Shown: one piece after another, positions 35,901-48,228 of the stretch
How the letters are laid out: each line of letters begins with the position of its first letter
Numbering within the stretch: the stretch's first letter is position 1
Translations under genes and position numbers: made by a program
Notes under the pieces: model-generated
Databases searched by the model: none
The model's input: only the letters and a program-made list of their open reading frames with translations
What the model was told of the DNA's origin: nothing
Source: Cystobasidium ongulense
Taxonomy: Eukaryota > Basidiomycota > Cystobasidiomycetes > Cystobasidiales > Cystobasidiaceae
Assembly (NCBI GenBank): GCA_022835595.1
Contig: BQUP01000009.1
Coordinates: 372,001-436,000, forward strand
Length of the DNA: 64,000 bases
Direction: 5' to 3'

Positions 35901-37332
35901 GACGGAGAGGTGTGTCTAGCTGTCTAACCATGCGAGTATCGTCTACTAAGCATCTTTTCGTCTAATCAGGTTCTCAAACGTCTCGTTCTGGTCTACTTTG
36001 CTCCAGAGACAGTGGACAATCTAGAACTGAGACAGTGCTTAAGCTACTTCTTCCCTGTGTATTGCTATTCTTTATCTGCTAATCAGAAAAGAATGCAAGA
36101 GGCAAGTTGGAATGACGACCTCATTTTTTAGTTTAGACTCTGTCGCTGATCCGTTTTGCTCATTATAGATCTTCATCCCTACTTTCGAAATCCTGGCCGG
36201 TGTTTACGATGAGCTCGACGACCCTTCAATGATGGTTTCGCCAACTCAATTGGCGAATCAGCTCCTAGACTGGACAGATCCAAGAAAGGCAGTGTAGGTG
36301 GTTAACACTTACCTTACTCGTTTAGCCTCTACTTACCTGGATGGACTTGCAGAGCCATCGAAGGTCTCATTGTTGATCAGACGATTCAAGCCGAGCTCGC
36401 GCAAGATCTACTGAAGAAGATTTATACAGAACGAAAGAAGGAAACACGCAAGCTTTTCTGTCAGCTACTGAACAAGCTTTACCTGCCTGACAATCTGGAT
36501 GAATGGACAATCAAGAAACTAACGTTGCTTGCCGAACAGCTTGAAATGGTAAGGCCTTGCCTTCTAATATAACAGGGTCGACATATCCAGATCTGATACC
36601 TGCCCTTACAGCACCGCCCTATCAAAGACGCAGTCACCAAGAATGCTCTTCTGAAGTTCACTTCGAATTTGAGCAAACAGTACGAAGAAGCGACTCGACC
36701 AATGACAGAGGAAGAATTCCGAGCATTCGATGAACTGCATGGCGTAGTCGACTTCCTTGACGAGATAAAGCATGAAAATGAGGAGATTGGTGATGAAAGT
36801 CAACCTGGGAATAATTCCGTAGTTACTACTACTGCTACTCGCGGCAAAAGAAGGGGATCAGCTGCTCCTAGACCAAAGTCCAGCAGCAAGAAAACTCCGT
36901 GAGTAATCTCAAATCCCATCATTTTCTGCATCTGATTTGAGTATGCGCAGAGCTGACTTTGTACCAATTCTTATCAGAGCTCGCCGATCTCGGTCTATAT
37001 CTGAAACACCCTCAGTAGAAAGTGATGAAAGTAGTACTCCCGCTCCAAGTACAGGTTCGGCACGAAGGTCAGCACGTCAACCCAAACCGGCTGTAAGGAA
37101 ACCCCAGCCTGTCATCGAGGAAGAGGAGGAGGAGGAAGACAGCGACGAGCAAGAAGAGGAAGAAGAAGCTAATGAGTCATCTGAAGAAGAAGAGGAAGAG
37201 CAAGAAGGTAAACAAACATCTGCTGCCGTACCTCCGCCTCGTACTCAGACGCAATCGAAACAGTCAAGGTCGAAACATACTCCAACACCTACAATTGAAG
37301 ATAGTGATACAGCGACTGATGACACTATGTAA
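32983..37332 (+). CDS. YCG1: Condensin complex subunit 3 (CAP-G)
   Basis: Sixteen exons, starting 32983-33310 and ending 36978-37332, sum to 1110 residues, close to the usual size. CAP-G is a HEAT-repeat subunit of condensin that binds DNA with the kleisin BRN1 and is needed for mitotic chromosome compaction. Diagnostic blocks are LRHLLKGFSAANKNVRFRSV, LLERVKDKEPSIRVQAVYGL, EVRRAAMCNLDLHPTTLPYI, RDREESVKKTAAKLIGKW and EPEIREQGLICLGLCGLLDK. A long acidic insertion (around 35095-35165) separates HEAT groups. The C-terminus is disordered and very Glu-rich, with SP and RSRS motifs that could be CDK targets. The intron at 36102-36168 uses a GC donor (AG|GCAAGT). Exon frames agree at every junction, so the model is strong. 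Confidence 0.93.
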
Positions 37333-37633
37333 ATCACTGTACCTTCGAGATTTTCCTGCAGTCGTTTCTTTTCCATAATCGATGTACCTGCATGTCAGAT
37401 CTGTTTCTTCAGTTCCAGCGAACGAGAAGAAAGCCATAGATGCTGAGACAGTGATGAAATCTTGAACTTTGTACAGTATTTCTGATAAACTGCTGATACT
37501 CTACTTTACACGACTTATGTACTCGAGCAATACCATATCAGGTAATCTTGGCGCAATACTGGATATACGAATTGTTGCTGAGCACATACGGGACGCACAG
37601 ATGATAGTGTTAGAACTCCACCACTTCTTTCTT
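37333..37633. other. Convergent 3' region
   Basis: About 300 bases separating the YCG1 stop from the stop of the DUF4203 gene. AT-rich, with only shadow frames; the two 3' ends lie here. Confidence 0.5.
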
Positions 37634-40146
37634 CTACCGTCTGTGCCCAGCGCTACTACTTCTCCATCCACTGATACTGATACTACCACCTCTTGCCACA
37701 CCACCATTGCCAGGTAGTGAGCTAATTCTTTGATTCAATGCAGGACCAGGACTTTTTTCTCTATGAGCTTGTTCATTAGCTTTCCTCTCTACTTCAGACC
37801 ACCATTCCGCTGAAGCTTGTCTTCTAATAGCAGCTTGTTTAAGCGCTATTCTTTCATTTTCGGGCATCCTGTAATTAATGTCACCAGTAGCGGCTGAAGC
37901 TGAAGAAGAGCTAGCTATATTATGACCTTCTCCTCTGGAAGAAAGAGATGGGTAAGAAGGTGATAATTGAGCTTGTTGTTCTTTTATTCGATATTGACGT
38001 GCTTGAGCTTGTGCTTCTGATACTCTTTTAATCGCATTGACTAATGAAGGAGTCGCTGGTATTGGAACGGATCTCATGTTTTCTTCTTCTTCCTCTCCTA
38101 CCCGAGGTTGTGATCCTCCCTCTGATGCTCTAGCTTGTGGTAATAATGGAGCTATAAGAGTTTGTCTCTCTCTTTGATAATGTTCTGGTTCTTCAATCAC
38201 TCGACTCGTGAAAGTTCCCTCTCGTCCGAACGGCACCGATTGTGACTCCACCGTATTCTCAATTCTCGGAGGTGAGTATTTAGGTACTGAGCGGAAGGAA
38301 GGTTCTGAATCATGACGAGGGAGTCCTTGCCTTAGTTCTCGAGTATATAAATCAGGGTTATAAGTCGGTAACAGACCGCTTCTTCCTTCTCTTGCATCGT
38401 AAGCACCTCTAGAAGAAGAAGTATATTCCTCATCGTATGGTGCATAATACGCTTCTCTTGCATCATGTGCATCATGATTGTATAATCCTAGTCCAACAGT
38501 CGAATAACCGAATGAATCGTATTTCGCAGGTGCGTTCGGTCTTCTCACATCGCTAATTCCAGGACTGTGCACTTCCCTCATTATTTCTCCTCCGTGCTGC
38601 TCATAATCCCCATGTAAAGCAGGTATAAGATTCTCATTGCCAATATGACCTTCTTGTTCAGAAGGTAACCTATAAGTAGCTGGCATCATTCTTCTTTTCT
38701 TTTCAGAAGAAGATCTAAACATTCTCCTGAACCAATTTTCAGATTTCGAAAAGATACCCGCTCGATTACCGTCTAGCAATCCTCCCGAGTTTGTGTTATT
38801 TGTGTTTCGCAGACTTGATGTAATCGTTTTATCATTTGATAAAAGACTACCTAAGTAAGTATTCCATGACTATCCGGACGGAACGGAGCAATACAAAAAC
38901 GATGACATGTGATTTAGCCAAAGTTTCCTCTTGTGTCGGCTAAGACTTTCGTTCAAACCCACCTCTTCTGGATCATCGCCTATAACGGAATAACGCCATT
39001 GTTGGAAAGCAGTCCCGACTACTATACTAGAAAATCGAGAAGGCATGGTATCAGCAATGGTACTTGCAAGGTTGTAATGTGTTCCTTTGGTACTTACAGT
39101 AACCACATTCCAGCCAATAATCCTTTACATTTCCCTTCATTCCACCTAACTACATTGCCCACATTTCCATCCCCATTTTTAGATGGATTGTCTTTGAATA
39201 TTCCACTCTGACTAGCAAGTAAAGTAGGAGCATCCACCAATCCCGTCTTTGTAAGAATATCAATACCAATACCACAACTTAACCAAGCTCCTGTAGTTGT
39301 ACTGAGGAATATAGCGATTCTATTAGAAATATGTTGTAATGTACTACGAGGTAATAACGAGAATATAAACGAAGTAACTAGGGTAATTATGAAAATGATA
39401 GTGAAGATAATTAGACGTCCTAATTTTGCTTTTATTCGAAATGAAGTACTGAATAATAGGGTTATTGAAATACTGTTTCATAATAAATTAGGGGGAAAAG
39501 TAGATTGTTAGCTCATTCTACGCTTGTACAAGAAGATAGGCAGCCTTCACAGGGAAAAAGCAACCGGATCATGCTCACGTTCCTATGAATGTCAAGAATA
39601 GACGTGACATAGCCTTCCATCTTCCTCCTATAATAGCTCCTATAGCAGCTGAGATCAATGAAACTGCGATTATAGCCCATGGCGAAAAGGATGGATCGTC
39701 TTGAGTGCTCAAGACAGCGAATGAGAGCAGAAGTATCGTATACGCTGTACGCATGGGAATGAAACGAAAATGATGGAATAATAATTTGGATCAGTAGAGG
39801 TGCTATGCGAAGTTTAAGGTGTTTCTCAAGCTCTAACACAAGCGATATCGAGCTCACCTGAACCCAATCCGCCGGTGAATATACCCAACACACCACCAGC
39901 CAATCTGAATCTCCACTTGTTCCTCCCTTCTATCCCATCTTGTCGCCTTCGTGTGGATGTGCTGCTCTGCCACTGGGTGCCCCATATAGCAGCATACGGG
40001 GACACCGAGCACAGCCCAAGCCCAATCACGACGCAGAGTAGCGATAGTATTACACGAATGGCGGTTGGTAGGCTCGATATCTGATACGATACGAAGCCTG
40101 TGGAGTCGCGGTTCTGTTCTGGTAGTAATGCCGTGGAGTTAGACAT
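37634..40146 (-). CDS. DUF4203 / TMEM198-like multi-span membrane protein
   Basis: Five exons (39858-40146, 39579-39744, 39098-39472, 38963-39026, 37634-38869) give 709 residues. The first 280 residues hold about seven hydrophobic spans, among them AIRVILSLLCVVIGLGLCSV, LAGGVLGIFTGGLGSG, TILLLSFAVLST, WAIIAVSLISAAIGAIIGG, ISITLLFS and LIIFTIIFIITLVTSFIFSL. Gly/small-residue packing and the order of spans fit the DUF4203 domain found in fungal proteins and TMEM198. The family's function in fungi is not known to me. A linker with VVGTAFQQWRYSVIGDDPEE follows, typical of fungal members, then about 400 cytosolic disordered residues rich in Arg, Glu and Ser, with one amphipathic helix (RIALKQAAIRRQASAEWWSE) near the end. 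Confidence 0.8.
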
Positions 40147-41036
40147 TGTGTTCTTGTTGCTGATGCGATGTCTTGTTCGGATGTGGCGTTGTAGCACTAC
40201 AACGCATGCCAGTGGTGCGAGGTGTGGAGGGTTGTGTGCTGTGCTTGAACACGTTGCAGTTGTCTATGCTCGGCTACCCTGCTTCTCTGACTCGGGTCTA
40301 TTCACTGCGTCCGCTTGCTGTGTTCACTTGCAATGACTCTATCACCTCGAGATTGAGCTCTGGGCATAGGACACTCGACGCATCCAAGTGTGTCGTCTTG
40401 GATGTGTTGGCTAGAAGAAGACGAGCATTCTCGAGTCTCGCCTCGCATGCCCGTGCCAGCTGTGAACGTGATGATGGATGATGATGGACGTGTTTGGCCA
40501 TGCTTGCCCTCAAGTTAGGAGCTGCGTTCGATCAGGACAAGCTGACCTGTCGTGGATTGAGAGATAACGCGGTTGGCCTGTGTGAGGCTGTAGATGTGAG
40601 AGAATGTAAAGCAAGGCTGAGTGTGAAGCTCTGCAGTCAACAGCTCGTGAGGAGGCCAGTGAGAATCCGAGAACGTTACGAACGAATGGACTGAATACCA
40701 GCATGATGAGGGGCTACATTGAGGCGAGAGTATGAACGATACATGAAACGTATGGAGGACTCGTTGATGGCATAACAGATATGGATGGGTAAAGCAGAAG
40801 GAAAGCATGAAAGCGGGCATATTGATCGAAGAAGAACTGGGTGGTTGAAAGAAGCTGGTCAGCCTGGATACATGGACAAGCGCAGCAATGTCGACACAGC
40901 TACTCACTTGATAGTTACATGTGTTGTGATAGAGCTACACCTGACGACACGACCACGGCAGCCGCGTAGAGTTGCGCGATCCCGAGATAAGTATTGGTGG
41001 CGCCACCTGCGACTGGCTGTTCATGGAAGCACCTCT
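40147..41036. other. Intergenic region upstream of the DUF4203 gene
   Basis: About 890 bases. Overlapping frames on both strands (for example 40494-40694 plus and 40515-40907 minus) show no family resemblance. It should contain the DUF4203 gene promoter and the 3' end of the small gene at 41037. Confidence 0.5.
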
Positions 41037-41443
41037 TCAAGCCGTGCTGCTCATGACAGCTCGAGAGCTGCCAGCAGTGGCTTCATGGTAAGGAGGAGGC
41101 ACCTCTTCGACGAGCGCGGCCTTGCATGCTCTGCATGTTTTGTGCTCGCCATCGACCGAGGAGCAGGTGCATTCGTTGGTCGTGGATGATGCTAGGACGG
41201 CTTTCTCATCGCTTGGAGAAGCCTTTTCGCCATTCTTGATGCGCTTCTTTTCTCTGTTGGTTGGTTGGTTCATTCATTGATTGACATGGCTTAGCTAGAG
41301 TGCTCTCCTTGTTATAGACCAGCTTAGATAGAGGAGACTCACTTGCGCTCTTCGATGGTCTGGTGCGCCTTCTTCACTCCGGCATACACACCCCAGCAGA
41401 TGAGACAGAGTACCATAGGTGCGGATATGTAATAGTTATGAAC
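41037..41443 (-). CDS. Small single-span membrane protein, 5' end unresolved
   Basis: Two exons are visible, 41343-41443 and 41037-41253, joined by an intron with a GTGAGT donor and a CCAACAG acceptor. Together they read APMVLCLICWGVYAGVKK, then a charged EERKEKKRIKNGEKAS segment, a Cys cluster (CTCSS...CRACKAAL) and a PPPYHEA tail. One hydrophobic span sits near the N-terminus. PPPY is the consensus for WW-domain binding, as in adaptors of Rsp5-type ubiquitin ligases; this is inference. The acceptor chosen at 41444 leaves the initiator unknown: either the Met at 41416 or a further exon upstream. No named family is recognised. Confidence 0.5.
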
Positions 41444-42272
41444 CTGGACTGGATAGAATGGTTGTTGGCAGGAAGGAAAGAATACGCGAGCCTTTCCTTG
41501 TGGGTCAATATCATCATCGTGTGCGATAATCAGCAGACAATCTCGCCACCAATTCACTCGGGCCGACACAGATCATCAGTAGCCATCCCACATTAATAGG
41601 ACAACATAAAGGCAAGCAAACAGGCAGTGAGTCGACGAGATGGATATCTTGACAAGAGACAAACCGGTACCTTTAATTATTGTGCTTTTGTGAGTCTGTC
41701 AGCAGAATCGAATCCCTTCGTCGAAACAATCAAGGTTACGGATAGCAATTCTATTCTGAAACTAGATCCCATGTATAATATTCAAGAAACAACAGTCCCA
41801 CACTGAGTACTTACAAAGATCTGCGACGAAAAGGGTTGACGATTAGAACGAGAAAGACTTCAAATGGTTTGTAAGGGCCTCTATTGTTGAATTTGTCGTT
41901 AAGAGATTACCGAGGGTATATTTAGGTTGGAAATCGAGGGGAGTTTGTTTTTTTTTGATTTGGAAGATAAGGGAGAGACTCGTTGATAAAGTTGGTTCTG
42001 CTGGCATGGCCAATAGATGCCTTGTTTTTCCTATAGTAACAGCTTGATTCGATAAAGGGACCCGCGCGTTTATGATCGTGTATAATGTAATGTGCGCGGA
42101 CTCATTTCCAGGTTGACATGCTTTTTCGAGTTCGGGAGTAAGAGTAAGAAGGAAAGGCGAGGGTGTTTGTGCGAAGAGTAGGTGAGATATAGGTATACCC
42201 CAACCAAAGAAAAAAAGGTGCCATAAGCGCAAGCCGGAGTTTCCAAGCCAGCCGTGCCGACTACTGCGTCGA
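41444..42272. other. Intergenic region
   Basis: About 830 bases between the small membrane-protein gene and the stop of the membrane kinase, both on the minus strand. The part nearest the kinase is its probable 3' untranslated region. A minus-strand frame at 41843-42232 contains a hydrophobic start but carries no conserved feature and overlaps kinase shadow frames. Confidence 0.45.
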
Positions 42273-45200
42273 TTATGTTGGTGCGATAGCTGCCGCTGTC
42301 TCTTCTGCTAAGCGTGCCACTACTTCTTCTGCTAATTGACGTCGTCTTCGAGCGAGGGTAAGCTGGGCAGTAAGATCCCTTGCCGAGATAGGTTTCGTAA
42401 GAACGGTATCGACACCAGCCTGTGTAGCCAATCAAACAAAATATAAGGAAAGGAAAAAGGCGTCAGTCAGGTCTCAGTGATACATTGCTTTCGTAAATGT
42501 AGTGAAAACGCGCTTACCCTTAGGTATGAAGTTTGATCTCCCTTTAGAGCATTACCAGTCGCACCAACGACTAAGTCCTTTCTACCAGCTCTTCTGAAAA
42601 CCTTGATGGCTTCTTCACCCGTCATAACAGGCATAGCATTATCTAAAGTAACAATATCAAATATTTTAGGTTCTCTGCCTTGTTCTTTATTACCTAAAGC
42701 AACATCTAAGAACATTTGACCATTTTCAGCATCTTCAACTTGACATCCTAATCTAGTCATCATTCTAGACATTAATTTCCTAGTCAAAGGATCATCGTCG
42801 ACTACTAATGCATTTAGACGTTCTCCATTCGTGTTCGCCGCTCCTCCGCTTCCGCTCGTGCTAGCCTGAGATATAGCGACACTAGGGACGCTCGACTGCG
42901 AGCTGGGTCTAGATCTTACGGAAGGAGGCATTGGAAGAGGGGACACCCGGCCATCTCTAGCGGGTGGATACTCTCCGTCCGGCGTGGATGTAGTAACGAT
43001 CTGACGAGTCATAGGAGTGAAGGCGTCTTCACCCACTGGCGATTCGAAAGGTGCCGAGCCTGGTTGCCCGGCAGATCTTGATGATCCAGCGGCGCTCATT
43101 GCACTATTTGCATCATCGCTAAAAGTTCTGTTCGCAGTTGGGGCGTAAACTTTACTTTGCCCGCTAGCGTGCGTTGCAGTTGCTGAATTTGCAGGACTAG
43201 GGAAGGGTACTTGTGACATTGAAGATCGAGTAGGTGAAGGAACGGGTGGTGAAGTTGCTCCTGGAGTGTTTTGAGTTGGAGGTGTCGGGGCTGTAACGCT
43301 CATTGTAGGCATGACAGATCTTTCGACATTATTCTGACTCCATTGTTCTGATGTGAGTGGAGAGTGAATGTCCATAGCATTCGTAGCTGAGGTATTTCCT
43401 ACTGTGCTCGTATTACCACCGCTAGTCATACTTGGCAGCGAGGAGATAGAAGCTGATGCAGCACGTATACTTTCAGCAGACATGTTTGCATTGCCGTGAG
43501 AAGCTTGAAGTTGCGTGGGAGACGGGAGACCACCACCAGCAGCCATGAGCAGAGGTCGGTCAGTTTCCGATGAAGGAGTCGATAATAGAGGAGGTTCAGT
43601 CTGCAAACCAACTTCCATTTTAGAGGCTGAATATTGTGAATAAGAAGATTCTCCAGCTTTGTAAGGTTTAACAGGTGGTCGGACAAGTTTAGGTGATGGT
43701 TCCGGATTAAACGAATATGGAGTAGGTAAATCTTGTAGAGCTTGAAGAGCTTCCACTTCTTGTTGAGTTGCGAAATGATACCGCTGCTCGATCCAAAAAG
43801 TTGTACCTTTACTAGAGGATTGTACTCCTAGACGGCCGCGTGTCATCTGCACAATTGCTCTGACAATGGCCAATCCAAGACCACTTCCTTTTCCACCTTG
43901 AACCCTGCCAATCTCCGTTTGCACATACGCACTGAATAGTCTCTGATCGACCATATCACTGGGTCTGATGCCTGGACCATCATCTTCAATTTCGATACGG
44001 ACTATGACAAAGTCTTTTCTCCGCTTGCTGCCATAGGGGTTAGATCCATCGGATTCATCGCTGTCTTGACGGGGTAGTTGTGTTGGAGGATACGAAGCAG
44101 ATTGAGTGATTCCTTTATCCTTTTCATCGTTGATTTGTTCAATATTCGTTTCCAATCCGGCTTCTTTTTCTATATCTCTTTCTCTACTTGATCGCCGTCC
44201 TATGCCATCAAAGGTCATTTCAGAATCGGTATAAGGAGTATCTTTGGAAGAATTACCATTCATAGGAGTGATATCGGTATCTCTCCATTCTGTTCTTGCT
44301 TTCAAGCCCTCGCTGGTCCCGTTACCAGAACAATCAGTGCCTTGGCTAATTCTACGCTGTTCTCTTCCTTCGCCATCGTCGTAGTCACCGTCCTCGTCTT
44401 GACTAGGCCAGATGAGCTTTGTGCGTACTTTGATGCCTCCTTTACCCTCTCTTGAAAATTTCACTGCGTTGCTGGCTATGTTGGTCAAGACCTGTCGGAG
44501 ACGAATCTCGTCTCCAATGACATAGCTTGCTTTCTGTCCATTCACTTCCATGCTCTGAGGTAGATTGTCAATGGCCTCGTCAAGCTGCACATCGAGTTGA
44601 AGACGTTTAGCTGTAGCAGCGACCTTGAGACTCGCAACAAGCGCGTTGATAGCACGATGGAAGTTGAAGGGTTGAGAAGAGGATTCGAATTTACCAGCGT
44701 CCATACGTTGAAGACTAGAAGGGGAAAGAAAAAGAAGAGTCAGCTTATGTATCGCTTCGCTGAAAGGAGATTTGGCATACTCTAAAACATCATTCAAAAC
44801 CTGTTGAACTTGTTGTAAACTGGACTCTAATGCATAAACTTCAACCATTTGATCCTCATCTTGTCTATTGAAACCATTTGAATGTTGTAAATTTTGAAAA
44901 GCTAAATAAGCAGTATTTAAAGGTACTCTAACTTCATGGAAAATGTAAGAAATAAATCTCTTTTTACTATTTGCTGCTTTCTTTTCTGCAATTTGAGATT
45001 TTTGTAATGCTCTATAAGAAATTTTAAGTTGAGTTCTCAAGGTAAACATTCTCCTATCGATTTTTTCTTGTTGGAAATGTAGATAGACGATAAACGCTGA
45101 AAAGATGAGGAAATTGATTCCTGTACGAGCATAACTTGCTGCTTCCGGAAGCTTTGTGCGCGGCGAGGGCAGACATCAATTCATGTAAGCTGGGACTATG

Positions 45201-48200
45201 CGACAAACAAATCGTAAGCAGACCACTCACAAGCATGACGCAAATCAAAATCCAGAGGACGATTTGCCAACAAACAGCAGCGAGACGGTTGATATGCAGT
45301 GCGAAGAGAGCAACTACGGCGAAAGCGGTCGTGTAATAGTGTATGGTGAGGAAGGTTTGACCGTTGCATGCTTCAGATCCGTCTATCAAGAAGTGACAGA
45401 CATACATCGATATGACTGTATGGACAGAGAAAGATACCACGTATCGTCAGCAGTCGGTACGAAGAAAGCTAGGAATTTTAAACTCTCTATAACTTACTAC
45501 CATTGAGTCCAGGTATCATAGCAGCTGTCATACCCCAAAAAGAATAAAATAAGGGCCAAGTTCTTGGCAAATCAAAAGCTACAAAGAAAGGCATAGGCCA
45601 AACGAATAAAGTTAAAACACCATAATATAATACTTTTTGATAGGTACCCTGCATCTTAATAAGTGCAATTAATAGTATCCAATTCAAAATCAAGAAAAAA
45701 CAACCAAACGCTGCATTCCGCTTGGTGTTATACCATCTTTCTTTACGGAAATTCAACTCTTTTTCTGGGTCTCCAAATCTTGGTTCAAAAAAGTATGCGC
45801 ACTGAGAGGAAGGAAAGAAATCAAATAAAATAAGTATTTATTCGGCCCTAATTCCCTTCTTCGAGGTGATTCATGCCAAGGCGCTAGGAAATAGCAAAAG
45901 TAAGGGGAAAGACGTACCTTTGGAATTAGATAACCTTTGAAGAAAGTAACGATACCATCAATAACTTTAATAGTAGGATTGATAATCAAACTACCAGCAG
46001 TTTCCGATCTATTCGTATTAGTTTCTCTTCCAGAAACTGAAACTTTTTCACCGCTACCACCAGCACCATGTTGATGACCACCGTGACCATGTTTATCAGC
46101 ACCATTATGACTATTTTGTGCATTACTATTACCCGCTCCTCCTGTTCCATTCAGTGCTGATCCTGATGGTGTTGAACCTCCCCATAGAATTGGGTTCCCT
46201 TCGTCGTCAAACCAATCATTGTCAACAACGACCTGTATGACAAGCGAGTCAGCGTGATACTGTCAAAAGACTATAAGATCTATCCCCTACCTGGTTAACT
46301 TCCCAATCCTCTTCTCCAAGCCCATCGTCGATACCCTGAATATGTACTGTTTTTTCACCATGATGATGAGTATTCTGATTTGCCGCATGAGAAGCATACA
46401 TTCTTCTTCTCGAACCACCCGAAGTTTCACTAGTTTCAGATCTTCTACTTCCTTCACCTGAAGAAGGAGTACCAGTAGAAGCTAATAAGAATTTTCTTTT
46501 AATAGCTCTCCATGAAATATTTAATGGTTTTGCTACTCTTGGTGAGAATTGTAATTGAATATCTTTACGTCTACCACTTGCATTTATACGTTCATTCTCA
46601 CTATCTTCACCTAGTATGTCTCCTCCTCCGTCACCAGTATTGGCGTTTCGCTTTCGCATCGAAGTGTTGTTATGATCACCACCTTCCCCAGTGTTTCCAC
46701 CATTATTGAAAACTCCATTTTTATGATCCAAGTAATCACGTCGTTCTCCATCAGCTAACTGTTCACCTTGCACCTTATTAGCCGATGATGAGGAAGGGGA
46801 TGTAGCCTTCTTTAAGCTTTTAGCAAGACGTGAAGGGCTCATATATCCACTACTACCACGTCCACTGCTTGAAGGCCGAATAAAAGAATTATCTCTTGTG
46901 AAAACACCTTGTTGTCCTGATTCTACTAGAGCAGGACTCATATGTGGAGAAGCGAAACCTAAAGAAGTAGGTTCTTGTAATGGAGGTGAATTAGAAGAAG
47001 GTACTTTGTTATTACGAGAAGGAGTTTTAGATTTCTTCTTCGAAAGTGGTTGTCCTCCATTCAATGAAGAAGATATTCCAGTTCCTTTTGTAGTATGGTT
47101 GAGTGGCCAGCCGTCAGACTGTGATTGCATGAAATCAACAGGTGTAGAATTGTTTAATTGGGAAGAAGGAGGTGAATTCGAAGGGTTTGCTGGTTGCTGT
47201 TGAGGACCAGTCGAAGATGCAGATGACGAAGGTATCAAAGAAGATGATGAAGTAGTGGTATGACTTCCCATATTGACGCCATATAAACGTTCCTTTTCCC
47301 TTTCTTCTCTAGCTTCTTCTCTTTCTCTTTTAGAACGTACCTTTGCAGAAGAGGCGTTATAAGATTTCTCATAGGCATTTGTCAATATAGTACTTGTACT
47401 CGAGATGTCATTATTGTTATCATCATCTTTACTCGGATTTTCCTTTTGAGAACCCGAGTTTTTAGTGGAGATGATAGAATGTACTTTATAATCCTTTTTC
47501 ATTTCCTTTCTCCTATGTTTTTCCGCTTTCAAAGCCGCCGAAGTTAGTTTGTTTCGTTCAGAAGTATCCGAATGCGATGAAGATGGACGATTGAAAGCGG
47601 TGTTGGTGTTATTGCTTTTTGAGTTCATTGAAGTCTTCTTTAAAGCTGAAGGTAAGAAAGGTAATCTTGTCGCAGAGGGAGTAGGTGGACCAATTGAAGC
47701 ACTGTTTGTAATTGTACCTTCTCCTTTACTTGCGCCTCCTCTGTTGTTGCTAAGATTGCTGCTGCTCATGCCGCTGCTGTTCACGTTGCCATTCGCATCA
47801 TTGTTGGGAGCCTTGCTTGCAGGACCAGAGGCGGACGCCGAAAGGGAGGAAGGCGAAGAAGCGCTGTTGGACAGGGCGGGCGAATTCAAGGCCCCACCGA
47901 GCGCGGCAGCAGCCGCAGCTTCTGCCTGTGCGAGTTTCGTGTTGCTCTTATTCGAGGTTGCGCTCACTGATTGTTGCTTGGCTGCTCTCGCGGTCACATC
48001 GCTCGAAGCGGTGCTCGAGCTGGCACTGCCTGGTCCTACGAGATGGGAGGACGACATGGTGGATGGGTGAGCTGCGAGTGAAGCAGTAGTGACTGCATGT
48101 CTGTTGGTGCTGGCGTTGGCGTTGTTGCCATTGCCATTGCCGTTGCTGCTGCTGCTGCTGCTGCTGTTTCTGCTGCCTGCAGGATCTTCATCGTGATCTC

Positions 48201-48228
48201 TTGACCCAGAAGAGTGACCTTCGCCCAT
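42273..48228 (-). CDS. Membrane-anchored hybrid histidine kinase
   Basis: Seven exons (46291-48228, 45918-46232, 45501-45801, 45231-45415, 44781-45151, 42518-44714, 42273-42419) encode 1817 residues. The first 740 are Ser/Asn-rich and disordered, so most likely cytosolic. Six or seven spans follow at about 755-950 (FFLILNWILLIALI, LYYGVLTLFVWPMPFFVAF, AFAVVALFAL, IVLWILICVML, FLIFSAFIVYL). A coiled coil leads to the H-box FISYIFHEVRVPLNTAYLAF (His near 985). The ATPase domain has N-box NIASNAVKFSREG, G1 EDDGPGIRP and G2 GKGSGLGLAIVRA. A long Ser/Pro linker precedes one receiver: ALVVDDDPLTRK, VTLDNAMPVMTG (phosphoacceptor Asp) and, in the last exon, LTKPIS. All catalytic residues are present. 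It probably signals through an Ypd1-type relay. The ligand is unknown, and no extracellular sensor domain is evident. Confidence 0.9.
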
